From: Uranotaenia lowii
Lineage: Eukaryota > Arthropoda > Insecta > Diptera > Culicidae
Direction: 5' to 3'
NCBI RefSeq assembly: GCF_029784155.1
Contig: NC_073693.1
Span: forward strand, 237,526,447-237,590,446
Length of the DNA: 64,000 nucleotides
Positions 18,660-31,389 of this stretch are shown here, one piece after another. Under the pieces are notes generated by a model that saw only the letters and a list, made by a program, of their open reading frames with translations, was not told the origin of the DNA and ran no database searches. Each line of letters starts with the position of its first letter. Position 1 is the first letter of the stretch. The position numbers and the translations under genes were made by a program.

Positions 18660-19066
18660 TGTCCCTCTAGACTGAGTCTATTTTTGAATTTTTCAAACCC
18701 TGGGGTGAAAAAAGATTTGTTTTTATTCAAAACTCATCCATGATTTTTTGCAGAGTTTTAAAGTAACGTTTACATGAATAAATTTGAACTTTTAAGTTTG
18801 TATGGGAAAATTTAATATGTGATACTAAAAATCAACATCATTTTTGCTTCTTCAATGTTGTTCAGCAGCAAATTTCCTTTGAAGAGTTTATAAATTGGCA
18901 CAAAAACCATCAGCGGGCTCGGTTCCACAGAAGAAACAAAAATGATGCCGATTTTTCAATACAAAATATTTAATTGTCCCATACAAATCTAAAAGTTTAC
19001 TCAATGCTTTAAATGTGACGCTCGAAATCAACTTGTAGTCGTGCTACAACGTTACTTTACAGATCT
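18660..19066. repeat. Foldback repeat family, copy 1
   Basis: Left part (18667-18830) and right part (about 18950-19060) are imperfect reverse complements, seen in the paired TTTAAGTTTGTATGGG and CCCATACAAATCTAAA. Related pieces lie at about 35036-35340 (right arm plus terminus ending in GACTCAGTCTAG) and about 37740-37850. The outer end appears to be CTAGACTGAGTC. Confidence 0.7.
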
Positions 19067-20711
19067 GAGAAACAACAGAAGAAGATAAGGGGTCCGAATG
19101 ATTATTTTTATCACTACTTAGAACCAAAAAGCGGGTGTATCTATACAGTTTTAGGCAGAACCTCTATACTTCGCTCAGGAAGCTAAAGAACGGCTCCATG
19201 CAAAGTTTTGATCAAAACTGTTTTCCTACTTTTTTTTTGCATCTTTGATGATATTTTATCAAATAAATCATTGATAAAATATGACATAATTATATTTTTA
19301 ACAGCATTTATTACGAAAAGGTAGCATTTGAAAATGATTTTAGAAATCTTTAGGGTCATTAACGCAATTCGCAATAAAACGGTTTATAGTTTTGGCTGCA
19401 TCTGCAAAACTACTGGACTGATTTTCATCACAATTACCATTTTGGAAACATCTTAATAGTTTTTTTGTTGTTATCATCGGAACGGGGATCGTTAGATTTG
19501 AGATAAGTTCGAAATGGTCCAATGATGATGTTGTTTTTTTAACAAAATCTCAATATACTGTAAAAAAAACTACTTCCAAAGCTCTCTGCAGCTGGATTGG
19601 TATTCTTTGTTCAATTAAAAGACCAAAGCTGTACGGTGGTCTTCTGCAGCATTTCAACTTATTTTTATTCATTCCGCTATTCAAAGAGTGTCTTGAAGTG
19701 ATATGAAGCCAGAAAAGGTGTTTTTGTATCCAAGAACATAAATTGTTCCAAACTCAAAGCTCAAAGAGGTTAATTTCGAGGAAGAAATGACGTAAAAGAA
19801 GGTTTTTGTGTAAATGAAGCTGATTTCACGCAAATTTTTTGGCTATTTTTCAAGATCCAAGATAATCAAAAAAAATTACAAAGAGATCACAAATGGTTTA
19901 AAGTTTATTGTCTGAAAGTTTGGAAAGAATCGGTCAACTAGGTATTTTAACAACGTTTCTATTGCGAGTTGTGGGGCACCCTTGATACTGACTAAACTTT
20001 GTTGTTGCGTGTAACAGGGGAAGATTGATCACTTTTTTCATTATTACTCGATTTTTTTTCTTTTAAGGGGGATGTGGCATGTTTCATATTTTTAAAACCA
20101 GTACTTAACTTCTATGAAAATAAAACATGGTTGCAGAAAATTATTAGACTACTTTAAATTTGATTTGAAAATTGATTTCGTCATTGTTTAGAATTTGATG
20201 CTTTGGGGTAACATTGATCACTCTCTATTTTGATAGTTTTAACGAGTTATCTTGATCATAAAGAATACAAAACACCTGCATAATAGTTGCAAATGCTAGT
20301 TTATCAATTGCTCAGGCAGTTCGGAACAAACTTTAATGATATCAAATAAATCATGAAACACTACAAAGTCGAACTTTGTAACCGAAAGCCGCATTCGGTG
20401 GCTCAAAGATACTAAATTTGTAAGTTTTGGTCCAGTAATTCTGAGATATATAAAGCTGAAATTCGGTATTTCTTTTTTGAGATTTCTTCGCGGTCCAAAA
20501 AAACAACATCGCGATGCTTAATGTTTTAAGACCGAACAACAATTAAAATCGAAAGATGGTCAATGATGCTGCATTTATTAAGGGGCTGAATTTATTTAAC
20601 ATTACTTATAAAATTTAAACTACAAAAAATGAAATTTTGCCTTAATTCAATTCCTTAGGCCCTCACACTAATCCTTTTTAATTTTCGCCTTCAAAATTTA
20701 CCATTTACCAT
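19067..20711. other. AT-rich spacer
   Basis: No coding frame stands out. At 20019-20250 short phrases of the GGGGAA..TTGATCACT type occur twice in the same orientation and resemble the ends of the element at 54540-55437, so this may be a relic of that family. Confidence 0.4.
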
Positions 20712-20795
20712 ATCATTTTCCAAGGGTAAGCCAGTCTAGGGCAAAAGGCTAGAAACCCTAGCCTTTTGTCCTTACTCTTGGAAAATTTCACTATT
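20712..20795. repeat. Hairpin-forming inverted repeat
   Basis: TTTTCCAAGGGTAAG pairs with CTTACTCTTGGAAAA at the outside, and GCAAAAGGCTAG pairs with CTAGCCTTTTGTC around a very short loop at about 20755. The stem is about 35 bp with a few mismatches. Confidence 0.8.
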
Positions 20796-21329
20796 TTTTA
20801 AATATCAAAAATTTAATTCAAACTACAACAAAAACTACACCAAAACTATACATTTACTAAGGGAAAAAGTTAAACACTCACATAAATCATCTTGTTGCTT
20901 TTAAACGCTTTGATTTCATCAGGAAGGGTGTTTGTTTGCGAGCCTTGGTATGTTTACGAAAAATTTAAATTAGATGGCCACCATTGTATATGCCTGAAAA
21001 AAAAAACAAACAAAATCAATAAATCTTTGGTGCAATGCACATATTGCACGACCGTGAATTTTTGCAACCTCTAATTTAGGGGTAGTTTTGTGAACTGGTG
21101 TGTAGAGTCAAAACATATGTTTTAAGGCTCTATCATCAAAAGCCAGGATTTTTTGTCAAATCAATCTCTGTTGGTATTTAATATTGTACAGTAACCCTGC
21201 AACTTAACATTTGAAAACACTTAAAATCATGTTTAACTACACTCCAAACAACCAAACATAAGGTAGTTTGAGTTAAAACTCCACTGAATCAAGCTTAGCC
21301 CCCTCAAATTAGTCCTCGTAATGAGCACA
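20796..21329. other. AT-rich spacer, nothing recognised
   Basis: No repeat boundary or coding frame supported. Confidence 0.4.
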
Positions 21330-21790
21330 TTAAAGTTCACCAGCTAAAAACCATCGAGCATCGGAGTACAGTTGAACGACCTTTTGTGGCTATTTTCAGA
21401 GGCCTCTCCCCGTTCAACTTTGTTTCTTATGAAGTCAAGTCACCGCCAGTCGTCGTCGTCGTCGTCGTCCATCACTGATGAAAATCTTGCTCCCATCCGT
21501 CGTCGTCATCGTCCAGTTGGGCTAGATCTACATAGAGACCCTCTCTTAGTGATAGATCAATTTTCGCTCCATGGAAGAAATTGCAAGACGACGACTAATG
21601 CTGATGGTCAGTTGTTTGGAGACCTGGAAAAAAAAAGTTCTGTTCAAAGAGCACGTTCTTCTACCTCTAATGCTGGGCACTCACCCAACATCCTAATGAT
21701 ATGGTTGAATTATTCACCGGAGCGTTTTGTGAGCTTTGTGACTCGGTCTTTCAAATAAAAAGTACCACTGTAAAGTCTCTGAGAATGGGG
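21330..21790 (+). other. GC-richer stretch with an open frame, possible exon or regulatory region
   Basis: Higher GC than its surroundings, with a GTCGTC run at about 21449-21471. A frame of 128 codons (21372-21758) contains a short Ser run and Arg-rich stretches, but shows no domain or clean exon boundary that I recognise. It could be part of a transcribed region or chance. Confidence 0.25.
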
Positions 21791-22029
21791 AGATTTATGA
21801 GCACTGCTGTGCTCTTTGATGTGGAAGAATGATGGCTATTTATATGCTAAAGTTATAAATTAAGACTCGATGGAGAAAAAGTATATTCAAAGTCAAACTT
21901 GAGGCTGACAAAAAAAAAAAGAAAATATGTTCTAAAGAAATAAAAGTTTTTATATAAAACATTTCATAGAATTTACGTAACTTGCTAAAATAATTAACAA
22001 TTTCAAAAATTTCTCACCAAAACGGTAAG

Positions 22030-22430
22030 GCGAATGAACTTCGAAACAAAAGATCAATCAATTGGTCTCAGTAACGCGAATTCGATGTAACGCCTCTAAG
22101 TTTAGCGGTCTCTGAGGTGTGGAGGATTTGAAAAGGGGTTGGTAATCGGCTGTTAATCCATTAAGCGGCAAAACACCCCTCGATGCTGCTGCTGCTACAT
22201 AAGTTGGTGCTCAATCAGCAACGTAAACAAATCGAGCGTTTTATTGAACGCAACCCGGCACAGAAGGATCATTAAGCATTAGTTAGTCCATCTCGTCGTA
22301 TTTTCATAGTAAGCAAGTTCCCCTGACTGTTGGTTTGGACTTAGTGTAGTCATAACAAACCTAATTGACTACAAGACCTTCGCGGAGCATATTATCAGGT
22401 TAGTGATTCTTCATCGGTTGGGATGCAATC
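22030..22430. other. GC-richer non-coding stretch, candidate regulatory sequence
   Basis: Moderate GC, low in homopolymers and without coding frame, ending near TTCGCGGAGCATATTATCAGG. It contrasts with the AT-rich spacer on both sides. Function unknown. Confidence 0.25.
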
Positions 22431-23170
22431 GTGAAATGCACATTTATCAATGGAGGTCAGTAACACTTTTGTGCTGCATTTGTTAGGCAATCAAATAAAT
22501 GGACATATTTGCAATACCTTTTGTTTTTTTTCCTAGTTGTTAAGTATGTTCGGATAAATTGGAGCTACAAAGGTTTTGGTGTTTATGTTTTTACAAGTCG
22601 AGTTTTTTTTTCAAATTCATGCTCATTGTTAAATTTATCCTCAAGGTTTATTTAAGTAAAATGATTCATAAAAAACTCATATATTTTATGTAAAGTCATT
22701 CCATGAATTGAATGCAGATGCAGTATTTTTTCTCACTTTTATTTTATGAAATTCATGGCTTTTCATTTTATTAAGTATTTAAAGCTGACATATTGAAATT
22801 GTAATAAGCATACCAGATTTCAACGAAAAAATAAACGCAAGTTGAGCCCAAATTTTTGCTTGGATTATTTGCAATAATAAGCAAAAAACACTAAAATCGG
22901 GTGTTTGTAAATTTTGATTTTTGACAGAGGCGAACCAGCCTTCGGCTGAAAACTTCTCAAATAAAGACAAAAAAAATTCTTCTGAGTGATTTTTTTTTCT
23001 CAGAGCTATTTTAAGTTAAATGAGCATCATCAAATTTTGGAAAAAACGGTATGATGTATTTTAAATTTCAAGTGATTTTCCTACATTTTTCTTTTGATTG
23101 TTTTTGAATAATGCCTGGAATTTCCTCTGATTCTTGTGTTAAAATATAACCAAAATTTGTTTTTTTTTTG
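22431..23170. other. AT-rich spacer
   Basis: Nothing supported beyond low-complexity AT-rich sequence. Confidence 0.4.
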
Positions 23171-23292
23171 TTTATATTATAGTCGTTTTAGCATCTTTTA
23201 AGCATTCGCGACTTTATATCAACAGTGCAGTTGGCGGTTAGTTATTGGAAAACTTTTCCGGTACATTTGTGTTCGATGTTTACTCTTGTATC
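23171..23292 (-). mobile_element. tRNA-derived SINE, family C, truncated copy
   Basis: Matches the body of the family C SINE (33469-33661) in reverse orientation, from the ATTATAGTCGTTTT tail to GTTTACTCTTG. It lacks the tRNA-like head. Confidence 0.75.
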
Positions 23293-23815
23293 AGAATGAT
23301 CAGTATCAGGATAACGACTGAGAAAAGCATTAAAATCAAAATGTGTATCTGTATCAAGGTAAGGGTCAAGATTATTATTAACATCAAGATTAGAAACGGA
23401 AACAGAATTGCAAAGCTGCAGCCCGTGGCGTAGAGGATAGCCTTCAAGTCTTCTAAGCCAGCGGGCATGAGATCGAATCCCGGTCACGGCACACATAATA
23501 CACTTTCTGTGGGTTGGTGGTTTTAGCATTTGTAAGATGCTAGCCATCATATCCTCGAAATATATACGCTTAGAGTTAAGAAAAAAGGAATCTCTTCGAG
23601 GAAACATCAAGTTTCATTGAGATCCTGTATGTGTTTGTGTTCGTTAAAAAAAATCGATCTAGAACAGAATTTAATAAGTCCAAGATCAGGATCAGGCTCA
23701 GATTCAAGACGAAGAACAGGGTAAGAATCATGTCAAGGATCTGAATCAGAATAAGGATCATGATCTGTATTTACATCTGGAATACGAGAACCACGATCAC
23801 GATCAGAATCAAATT
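23293..23815. repeat. Degenerate GATCAR hexamer-like repeat interrupted by a SINE
   Basis: Variants of ATCAGG, ATCAAG and ATCAGA recur at 23293-23400 and 23680-23815 and stop at the SINE between them, so the SINE inserted into this simple repeat. Confidence 0.7.
23421..23653 (+). mobile_element. tRNA-derived SINE, family A, copy 2
   Basis: tRNA-like head with A box TGGCGTAGAGGATAGC and B box GAGATCGAATCCCGG. The body is shared with the copy at 568-785 and ends TGTTCGTT plus an A-rich tail. Confidence 0.85.
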
Positions 23816-23838
23816 CAATTTTTGGTAGTGCCTTATAC

Positions 23839-24340
23839 CAAGGTTGTAGGAAAAACCGGCTCATGGGTGGTCTTTGGTGATATTTTTTTCCGATCACATT
23901 TTGCTTCCACCTTCTTAAATAAGTCCCAGAAGTTGCCAATTTTTAATGAAGCTTTAAAAACAAATGAGAGAATTTGAAGGCTTCAAATTAACTTTTTGTA
24001 TTTACATAAATTAGCAAGTAGTAAGCTAATTCTTTTTTAACCTCAAGCATAGCCATTTTAAGCGTTGATGAAAAAGTAACAATAAAGAAATAAAAGTAAG
24101 AAATTAAGTTTACAGTTCAAATAACATTTATTTTTAACTTTTGTTAACTTGATTTAAATATAAGATTTTGTTTGAAATTTTGTTCTGAAGATTCCGTAAT
24201 AGGAATAATGTTTAAAAACAAACCAATAAATAAATTTCCAGTTGAATTTCTCCCTTTGATTAAATACAAATTCTTCAACCAACAAAAAAGTAACATTATT
24301 CATTTATATTTCAAACTATTAAAATCCTTTGAACAAATAC
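23839..24340 (+). mobile_element. Relic hAT-like element related to 57071-59290
   Basis: Starts CAAGGTTGTAGGAAAAACCG, close to the terminus CAGGGCCGTAGAAAGAACCG at 57071. Homology continues through AGCAAGTAGTAAGCTAATTC and AACATTTTAAGC-type stretches. The right terminus was not found, so the copy is old or truncated. Confidence 0.65.
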
Positions 24341-25485
24341 TTGGAAATGGATCCAGATATTTGTGATTTTCATCAGATTAGTGTTTCCGAACTAACTCTG
24401 GTTGAATATAAAATTGCCATGCTCGGGTTCACATAAAATAAAAATCAAAATGATTCGTTTGACTTTTTGAAATTTTGAAAACTTCATGTTAATCATCATA
24501 TCAATTTTAACAAGTTTGGCCACTTAAGCTCCGTAAGCTTTGTTAGTCTTCTTTAAATTTAATTGGGACTATTAGCAAAGTTAATCGTATTAATATTTTT
24601 GAATAACTTATTGTTTGTTTGTTGTTATTGTTTGCTAATTGAAATATGAAATAATGCCCTTGAATGCTTTTCATTCTATCACGAAAAACATTTTAATCTA
24701 AGATTGCCAGGTTTCCTGGATTTATCCTATTTATATTTAGCCTGCACATTTGACTCAAAATTTGAGGTAAGTCCGGTCCGGCGCGATTGCACTAACGGGT
24801 TTGAGGCGGCAAAAAGTGAAAAACTGAACTTTATCGGATTGCTTTTTTATAATTTTTACTAGTTTATAACTTAATATTTGACTAAGATATCCCCGGTTTT
24901 TCAACTCATTATCTTGGCTACTAAACGCACCACAGACATCAGACTATGAAAATTTTGAAAAAGTTATATGATGAAGAAAAAAATTTGAATGACATATATT
25001 TCTATGGAAAACAATTTTCTCTTACATTTATAGTAAAAATATGAAAGCTCATATTAAAAGCTTTCATTTGAACCTTTAAAATTTTTACACTCCTAATTGA
25101 TCTATGATAAAAATGAGTAAATAAACATTTTTTTTTCAAAAGTCAAAAACTTTAAAACCTTGTAAATAAAAGCCTCGCATTTCCCCACACTCTGTTTACT
25201 TTTCATATATAGTTTTTGGTCCTAATAATACAATTAAATAGTTTCCAGGCACCTCAAAGTACCGTTTTCAGAGTTATATTCAAATAAAACTTAAAATATC
25301 ACGCAAATGAGTAAATTTTACTCAGCAATGAGTATAAGTTCAACAAAGTTGTTGCTGATTTGTCAAAAAAACTCTTTCCTCACAACTGATCAATCCTTCC
25401 ACATATTTTTCTCTTGATTTTCTTGAAATGTTTTGATAATAGTTATAATTAAATTATAAATTACATCAGACTATGCTGATGGCTT
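24341..25485. other. AT-rich spacer
   Basis: No gene, repeat boundary or RNA gene recognised. Confidence 0.45.
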
Positions 25486-25655
25486 TTAACACTAGAAGGA
25501 CCGGCAAATTGAATATACCTATTCGGACCGTGACCAGTCAAAATGACTGGTAAAGGGGAAATTTTTTCTATCAAATTATTTTTAAATTTTTTCTTTTGAA
25601 ATTATTTTGTTATTAATTCGATAACATTTTTGTTATAAAATTGAAATATTTTTTC

Positions 25656-26700
25656 TCCATGGGTGCCCGGAATCACCTCAGTTTGGCATAGTGGACGAAT
25701 GCGTGTATGTCATAAAATGAATATGTCAAATAATTATCAAAAAATTGAAACACATTATGAATCTAATAATAAAAACATGTTAGATGGCTATGGTTATTGA
25801 CCATGGGTGCACGGTTTCACTTCAGTTTTGTTTTAGTAGATGTTTTCTAGCATCCATCGCTCTGAAGGTTTTCAACCCGATGCCTATAAATTATACCTGA
25901 TATTTAGGGATGAATGACTTGAAGAAGTTAAAATCCAACCAAATAAAAAAAAAAAAAAAAAAAAATACCTGATATTGTAGGTTTTGAAGCATATTTTTTA
26001 TATAAGAAGAGCAATTTACCATGGGTGCACGGATCCACCGCCATTCATCCGAAATCATTTTTTTGCATGTTAAAGGTAAAGAATAAAGACTTTTAAAGAT
26101 TCAAATGAAAATTTGTGTTATATACATGGTTTTTCACTATGGGTGCACGGATTCACGGCGTTTTAATCAAAAATTGGACTTTTTGCAATTTTTTAAAAAG
26201 CATTATTACAAATCTTAACTAAACCAAAGTCGAAATCATATCTTTCATGTTGAGACATAATTACTTAAATAACGATTTTTATTTTAAGCTCCGTTTTTTC
26301 ATTCCTGGAAAAGAAATATTTCAATTATATCTTGAAATAATAAATTTATTTATTTATTATTAAAAACAGGTTTTTGCCATCGTATATTTATCTGATAAGA
26401 TCTGATCAACATCCAAGAAATTGGAAAACGGTTATCATGGATCGAGTGAATTTTAGGAATTATATGCATCAAGTTATTTCGTGCGACGGAAAACAGTGGA
26501 AATAAAAATAATGAATCAACATGGTCAAATGTAAACATTGATTTGTTTTTCCTTAAAAGTTTTTCGATTGACTAATGTTGCATCTCAAATGCCTATCATA
26601 TCTAACTCAAAAATATTTTGTGTTCTGAAGCAAGTTGAAAACTATTTATTTCTATATAATCAACAACGGCGAATTTACAGCCATTCCGTGCACCCATGTT
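25656..26700 (+). repeat. Recurring CCATGGGTGCACGG motif, five copies
   Basis: Copies near 25656, 25801, 26019 and 26138 in direct orientation and 26684-26700 inverted. Each is followed or preceded by a loosely conserved ATTCACCGC. The 3' ends of both family B SINEs (near 1180 and 26990) carry the same motif in the other orientation. Spacing of 120-220 bp suggests a decayed tandem repeat. Confidence 0.75.
25893..25976 (+). mobile_element. Extremely truncated LINE 3' end with 12-bp target-site duplication
   Basis: A 60-bp insert (25905-25964) ending in an A tract of about 20 is flanked by perfect repeats ATACCTGATATT (25893-25904 and 25965-25976). The AT-rich, poly(A)-ended fragment is what target-primed reverse transcription leaves when it aborts early. 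Confidence 0.82.
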
Positions 26701-26714
26701 GAAAAATCTTAGCG

Positions 26715-27020
26715 CCAATGTGGTCTATCAGATAGACTGGAGTGAGTCTAGTCTAGGTATGCCAGGTGTACTGGGTTCGATTCCCGGTATCGGCGAGATA
26801 ACTCTAGGGTTCAAACCCCGTAAGTTGCCGACAGGTAAGATGTGTTTCCTCTTATAATAAGAATGTTCAATCAGTTGCCAGCTTTATACACGGGTGCCGG
26901 AATACCTGTAAGGGAACTTGAATTGAAAATTTGTCGAACCTAATAATCTAAGAATGCATGTGAATACATACTTGGGCAGAAACTGCGGTGAATCCGTGCA
27001 CCCATGGTGGATAACCAACG
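26715..27020 (+). mobile_element. tRNA-derived SINE, family B, copy 2
   Basis: tRNA-like head with B box GGGTTCGATTCCCGG at about 26773, a second B-box-like GGGTTCAAACCCC at about 26807, and a body matching 862-1209 through to CCGTGCACCCATGGTGG. It lies within the piggyBac-like element. Confidence 0.82.
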
Positions 27021-27894
27021 TATGAAGAATAATCAAACATAAAAAAAAATCATTTAAATTGTTCAGTTTCATAGACATAAGGTCTTCAAATTTGAATAAA
27101 TAAGTACACAATTCATAATTATTTTACTCATACTAGTTCAGTATAAACATATTTATCACCTAAAATTACTCGATTACTCGAATGGACATGTATTAAAACT
27201 AACATAACTTTTACGAATCTTGATGAAATTTCGCCAAACTTTGACAGAAAGTTCGATTATAGTTGAGCAACAAAACAGACCAAAAAAATTGGGAGTCAAG
27301 TGCTTGAAGCGCCACACAGCGGTCGATCCGAGAACTTTTTCTACAAATTTCCATGACTTCGCATCGAAAATCAATAATTTCATAGCAAATGACACACTCC
27401 TGCCCACCATAAATCAACTAAGGCTCTTTGTCTTGAATGTAGATTGCAAATAAAACCAAAAGCAAGCGAAATAAATTTATCTTGTTTGAGTTATAGATTT
27501 GTGAATTTTACCAGTCATTTTGACTGGTCACGGTCCGAGTGTCCATGGCGAAATTTTTCTCGCTTATTAAAAGAGATAGAAAAATAAAAAATACATAGTT
27601 TTGTGGAGATTCAAAATTCATGAAAAGTCGTATTTTTTGCGAATTTTTAGAGCGTAGTGTTTAAAAGATATTCAACAAACAAAGTGTCCCACCAGTCATT
27701 TTGACTGGTGCGGTCTTTCTAGTGTTAAAAGAAATAAAAAGAAGAGTCGAAAATGATACCAATCATCTTACTTTGTAAGTTTTTTTATCAATTTGTGTAT
27801 GAATTCATCTAAAATTAGTTTACAATTTACAAAAGAGTCCAAAACACCAAATAATACTTTTTTTCACCTAATTGTATGAAACTGCCCCATAGTG

Positions 27895-29765
27895 TAGGGT
27901 TGCAATCCGTCCCGCAAAAGCGGGACATGTCCCGCTTTTTTGTTGAATGTCCCGCTGTCCCGCTTTTTCCTCAAAATGTTCCGCTTTTTTTTCTTGGAAA
28001 GCTTTTACAAAGTTTACTGACTTACTTGGAAAATCTTTCCAATATGTATTTTTCTCAAAATAAACAGCATTTTTCATAGTTTATATAAGATCTTAGCATT
28101 CTTTTTCAGTTAAGCCTTCTTGGAGCACGTTATACCATTGTATAAAGAACATATGGTCTAACCCAGTGAACATTTTGGTCTGTATATTTCAGTTGATTCT
28201 GAGATATACACACTTTTGTACAATCTGAAAAAGTTGTATAGAATATTCTATATGAGCCTATACGTACCAAAGTGGAGGCAATATACGCACCAAATTTTGC
28301 TCACCTGGAAAATATAAAGCTTTGTATTGCTTTTTCAACAATTTGATAGCAACTTTGCTTTGCACAACATCTTAGGATTGTACAACTTACAACTTTCTAT
28401 TGCCTGTCTTACAATTTCCTTTTGCAGGTAGCCTGAGGTTTGTACAACTTTCTTCACCGTTTAATACAATTTATTGTTACTGTATCCCAAAGCAATTTTA
28501 TTTTTCTCTTATTACGATTTTACGTGAACACAAATACAATAGAATTTCATGTTGACTGTGAAAAAAAATTGAACCATATACAACTTCATCTATACATTCC
28601 CTCAGTCTCGAACTCACAACGTTCCGATCCCTGTCCTTCGATACTTCCTCGGCGCCATTTCATATTGATACAAACAAGCAAATATGTTCATGTACAGTTG
28701 AAAGTTCCGTCTAGAAATCAGCTGATCGTATAGAATACCACTGACTGCATCATTTCGGACTCCAAATCTATTTATAGATGCCGTTTTTTGATATACAACT
28801 TTAACCTATCTAATAGACGATTCTATTACAATCAATAATAGTATTCAGCGCTGTGCGATCTTAACTAGCTATTTACTGTAATGTTAAACGATTCGACAAT
28901 TTGACATAAGATGATTACGATATTACTTAGCATAGGAATTGCATTATTAACAATTATTTACCGATTAAGATAAACTCAATAAGCGACTTAGAATAACAAG
29001 TACGGATAGATTGTTTAAATTCCATTATACGAAGTTCTCACAATTACTGTACGACCTTTCATGGAAATAATATGTCATCATAGATCGCAAGCATGAAAGA
29101 TTGCTTAATTGTACAGTAGAATAAAATATTGAGCTTTACACAAATCTACTGCGATTCAAAACAACTTTATTGATCTTTCTATACTATTAACAAAATGTCA
29201 TCGTGTATAATGAACTATACAAACCATAAACGATAAAATATAACTTGGTTTAGCTACAACATGATGTTTATACAATTCCAATCTAAACTGGGTGCTTATA
29301 CAATCTACAATGAACACTACTTTACGATCTCTGGTTATCTGGGAAGTCACATTTTTGTCGACTCAGTTGTCTAAAGTATATAAAGATGGAAATTTTCTTG
29401 AGTTTTCAAATTTTCAAACAAATTACCAAACAAACAAATTTGTATACAAATTACACAAAGATTTTTTACGATGTATCGAATCTGCCGTTTACATGTACGA
29501 CTTGAAATATTTTCTCTCAAAGATCGTGTTGATTCGGGAGAACTGTGATAAATTATGGTGCATATGGCAAAAAACGTATAAATTACCTAATAGAAGTCAT
29601 TTAAGAAAAAGGAGCAAAATCAATTCACGTTGAAAAAAAATCCTTAGTGTACTTTCTATGAACAAGTTTGACTAAAGGTATACGTATACTTTTGCCTATA
29701 CAATTAAGCTTTTTTAAGAGTTTCTTAAATGTCCCGCTTTTTTCTGAAAGTATCTGGCAAGCCTA
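27895..29765. mobile_element. hAT-like non-autonomous element with 8-bp target-site duplications
   Basis: Target-site duplication CCATAGTG at 27887-27894 and 29766-29773. Ends are TAGGGTTGCAATCC (left) and TAGGCTTGCCAGATAC (right, read inward). Both ends carry GTCCCGCTTTTTT-type subterminal sequence in inverse orientation. The 8-bp duplication and short ends fit hAT. The interior (1.87 kb) is rich in TATACAA and TTGTACAAC phrases and has no transposase. Confidence 0.82.
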
Positions 29766-29773
29766 CCATAGTG

Positions 29774-31389
29774 TGTTGCACGGATTTCGTTGGAAAAAGC
29801 CCGGATTTTGCCTGAATTTATTCACTTTAGTTTTTAAAATGTAACATAAAACTAAAATTGAATTTTTATAGTTTTTTATTTTTACGTCCAAAAATAAATT
29901 TTTGATGTCAAGTTTTATCCAAATAATCATGAATTGTGTTTGGAAGCTTGAATTACAATTTTTAATTGTCAATTTTCAATTTATAATCTGGCTATGTGGT
30001 TTTATGAAAAAAAAACAAGTATATTCTTCTTGATTTTTACAGAATATTTCCGCGCTTTTTACCAAGTTTGCCCTTATGTTCCCCGGATATTAGGTTGAAC
30101 ATTTTGAAATCAAATGGTGGATTTTACTAGGTTTTTTTTTGATAAAATTGGCTGGATTTGTCTGGTCGCGAAAAAATTCTGGCATCCTTATTTTTCACTC
30201 ACAATATTTTAGGAAGCTTGATTTAATTTACCATTTTTTTATCATTAAATGATAACAATGTAACTTTTTATTTTTCCCATGTGTTCTCTAGTGAACATCC
30301 AGAATATTCAGCTTGTAAACATACGAAACGACCTCTTTTCAATTTGGATGATCTCCTCGTACCTATTAAAGTTATATATTGTACATTGAAATTTCTGAGT
30401 AGATTTCCGCGGAAACCTCATAAAAGTCTTCTTCTGCACGTTTTCAATGTGTTTTTTTTTGTTTTCTTATAATTGGATGGTAGAATTGAACACATTGATG
30501 AACAATGATGACTTATAATTTTTAAATTTATCAATGAAATTAAGTTGCACAAAACTAAAAAACTTTAATTTCTCAAAAATTTCATGCATTGGATTTGGTA
30601 TGAACTTTTTTCATAAAATGAACATTGAATTGTCCTTTCCCTAAATATTGTAAATTTAATTCTTACACGGCAATCATAGTGTTGAGATCTTAGCCTTGAA
30701 CTTACATCCCTCAGTTTAGTTAATTTTTCATTCCCTATGGGGAATTCTAAAAATATGAAAATGCTTGGTTCCTAAAAGCTGTAACATTAATTTTCAGTCC
30801 AAAACGTTATTCAATTGAAGAAGTAAATTCCAAATGAATCATACTTCACACACTGCATACTGTAATAGATTCTCAACACCCCCCAGCGACGGTTGAGACC
30901 AATTTGAAAAACACTGTTTTAATCAATATATTTGCAACAGGCGAGTAGTATTTTTTTAATCCCTTATGAAGGCTCCTTATTGCAATCGAATACCTCGCAC
31001 CGGTATCACGTGCTTTGAACAGTAGAAGGGTTAAAAAAACACCTGCCAAAATTTCTCCTCTCAAATTTTTTAAGCTCTGCAAGCTTTGATTTGCTTTCCA
31101 GTACACGTGAACTCTTGATGGTCTTTTCTTATGCCAGTCAAGAGTAAATCTTATTGCCTTTATCTAGCAATAAATTGAACCCGTTTAGTTTTGAGCGGCA
31201 TGAGATGATTTAATATTGAGTTCATATACGATAACGCCTTTTCGAGAACTGGGCACTATAAAAATTTATTTTGTAACTTTTGAACAGCGCAATAGATGGC
31301 ACTGTTTCAAGTCAATTTTCAAAGCATTTCTCACTCACTTTCATCATCTTTCATTTCTTTTAACTTCTAACTTCTACTTCTAAGAAGTA
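29774..31389. other. AT-rich spacer
   Basis: No convincing gene. Scattered short frames have no domain and biased AT-rich composition. Confidence 0.5.

Larger units (their letters stand above)
25490..27724. mobile_element. piggyBac-like non-autonomous element with TTAA target-site duplications
   Basis: Flanked by TTAA (25486-25489 and 27725-27728). Terminal inverted repeats are CACTAGAAGGACCGGC (left) and CACTAGAAAGACCGCACC (right, read inward). CACTAGAA next to TTAA is the piggyBac signature. A 19-bp palindrome ACCAGTCAAAATGACTGGT or its complement lies subterminally at 25533, 27510 and 27691. No transposase frame is present. It hosts a SINE (about 26715-27020) and a tiny LINE insertion (25905-25964). 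Confidence 0.88.

Noticed and set aside
21372..21758. 128-codon frame as a confirmed gene
   Set aside because: No domain or splice evidence; kept only as a low-confidence region.
29292..29633. 113-codon frame
   Set aside because: Inside a non-autonomous hAT-like element with no recognisable domain.
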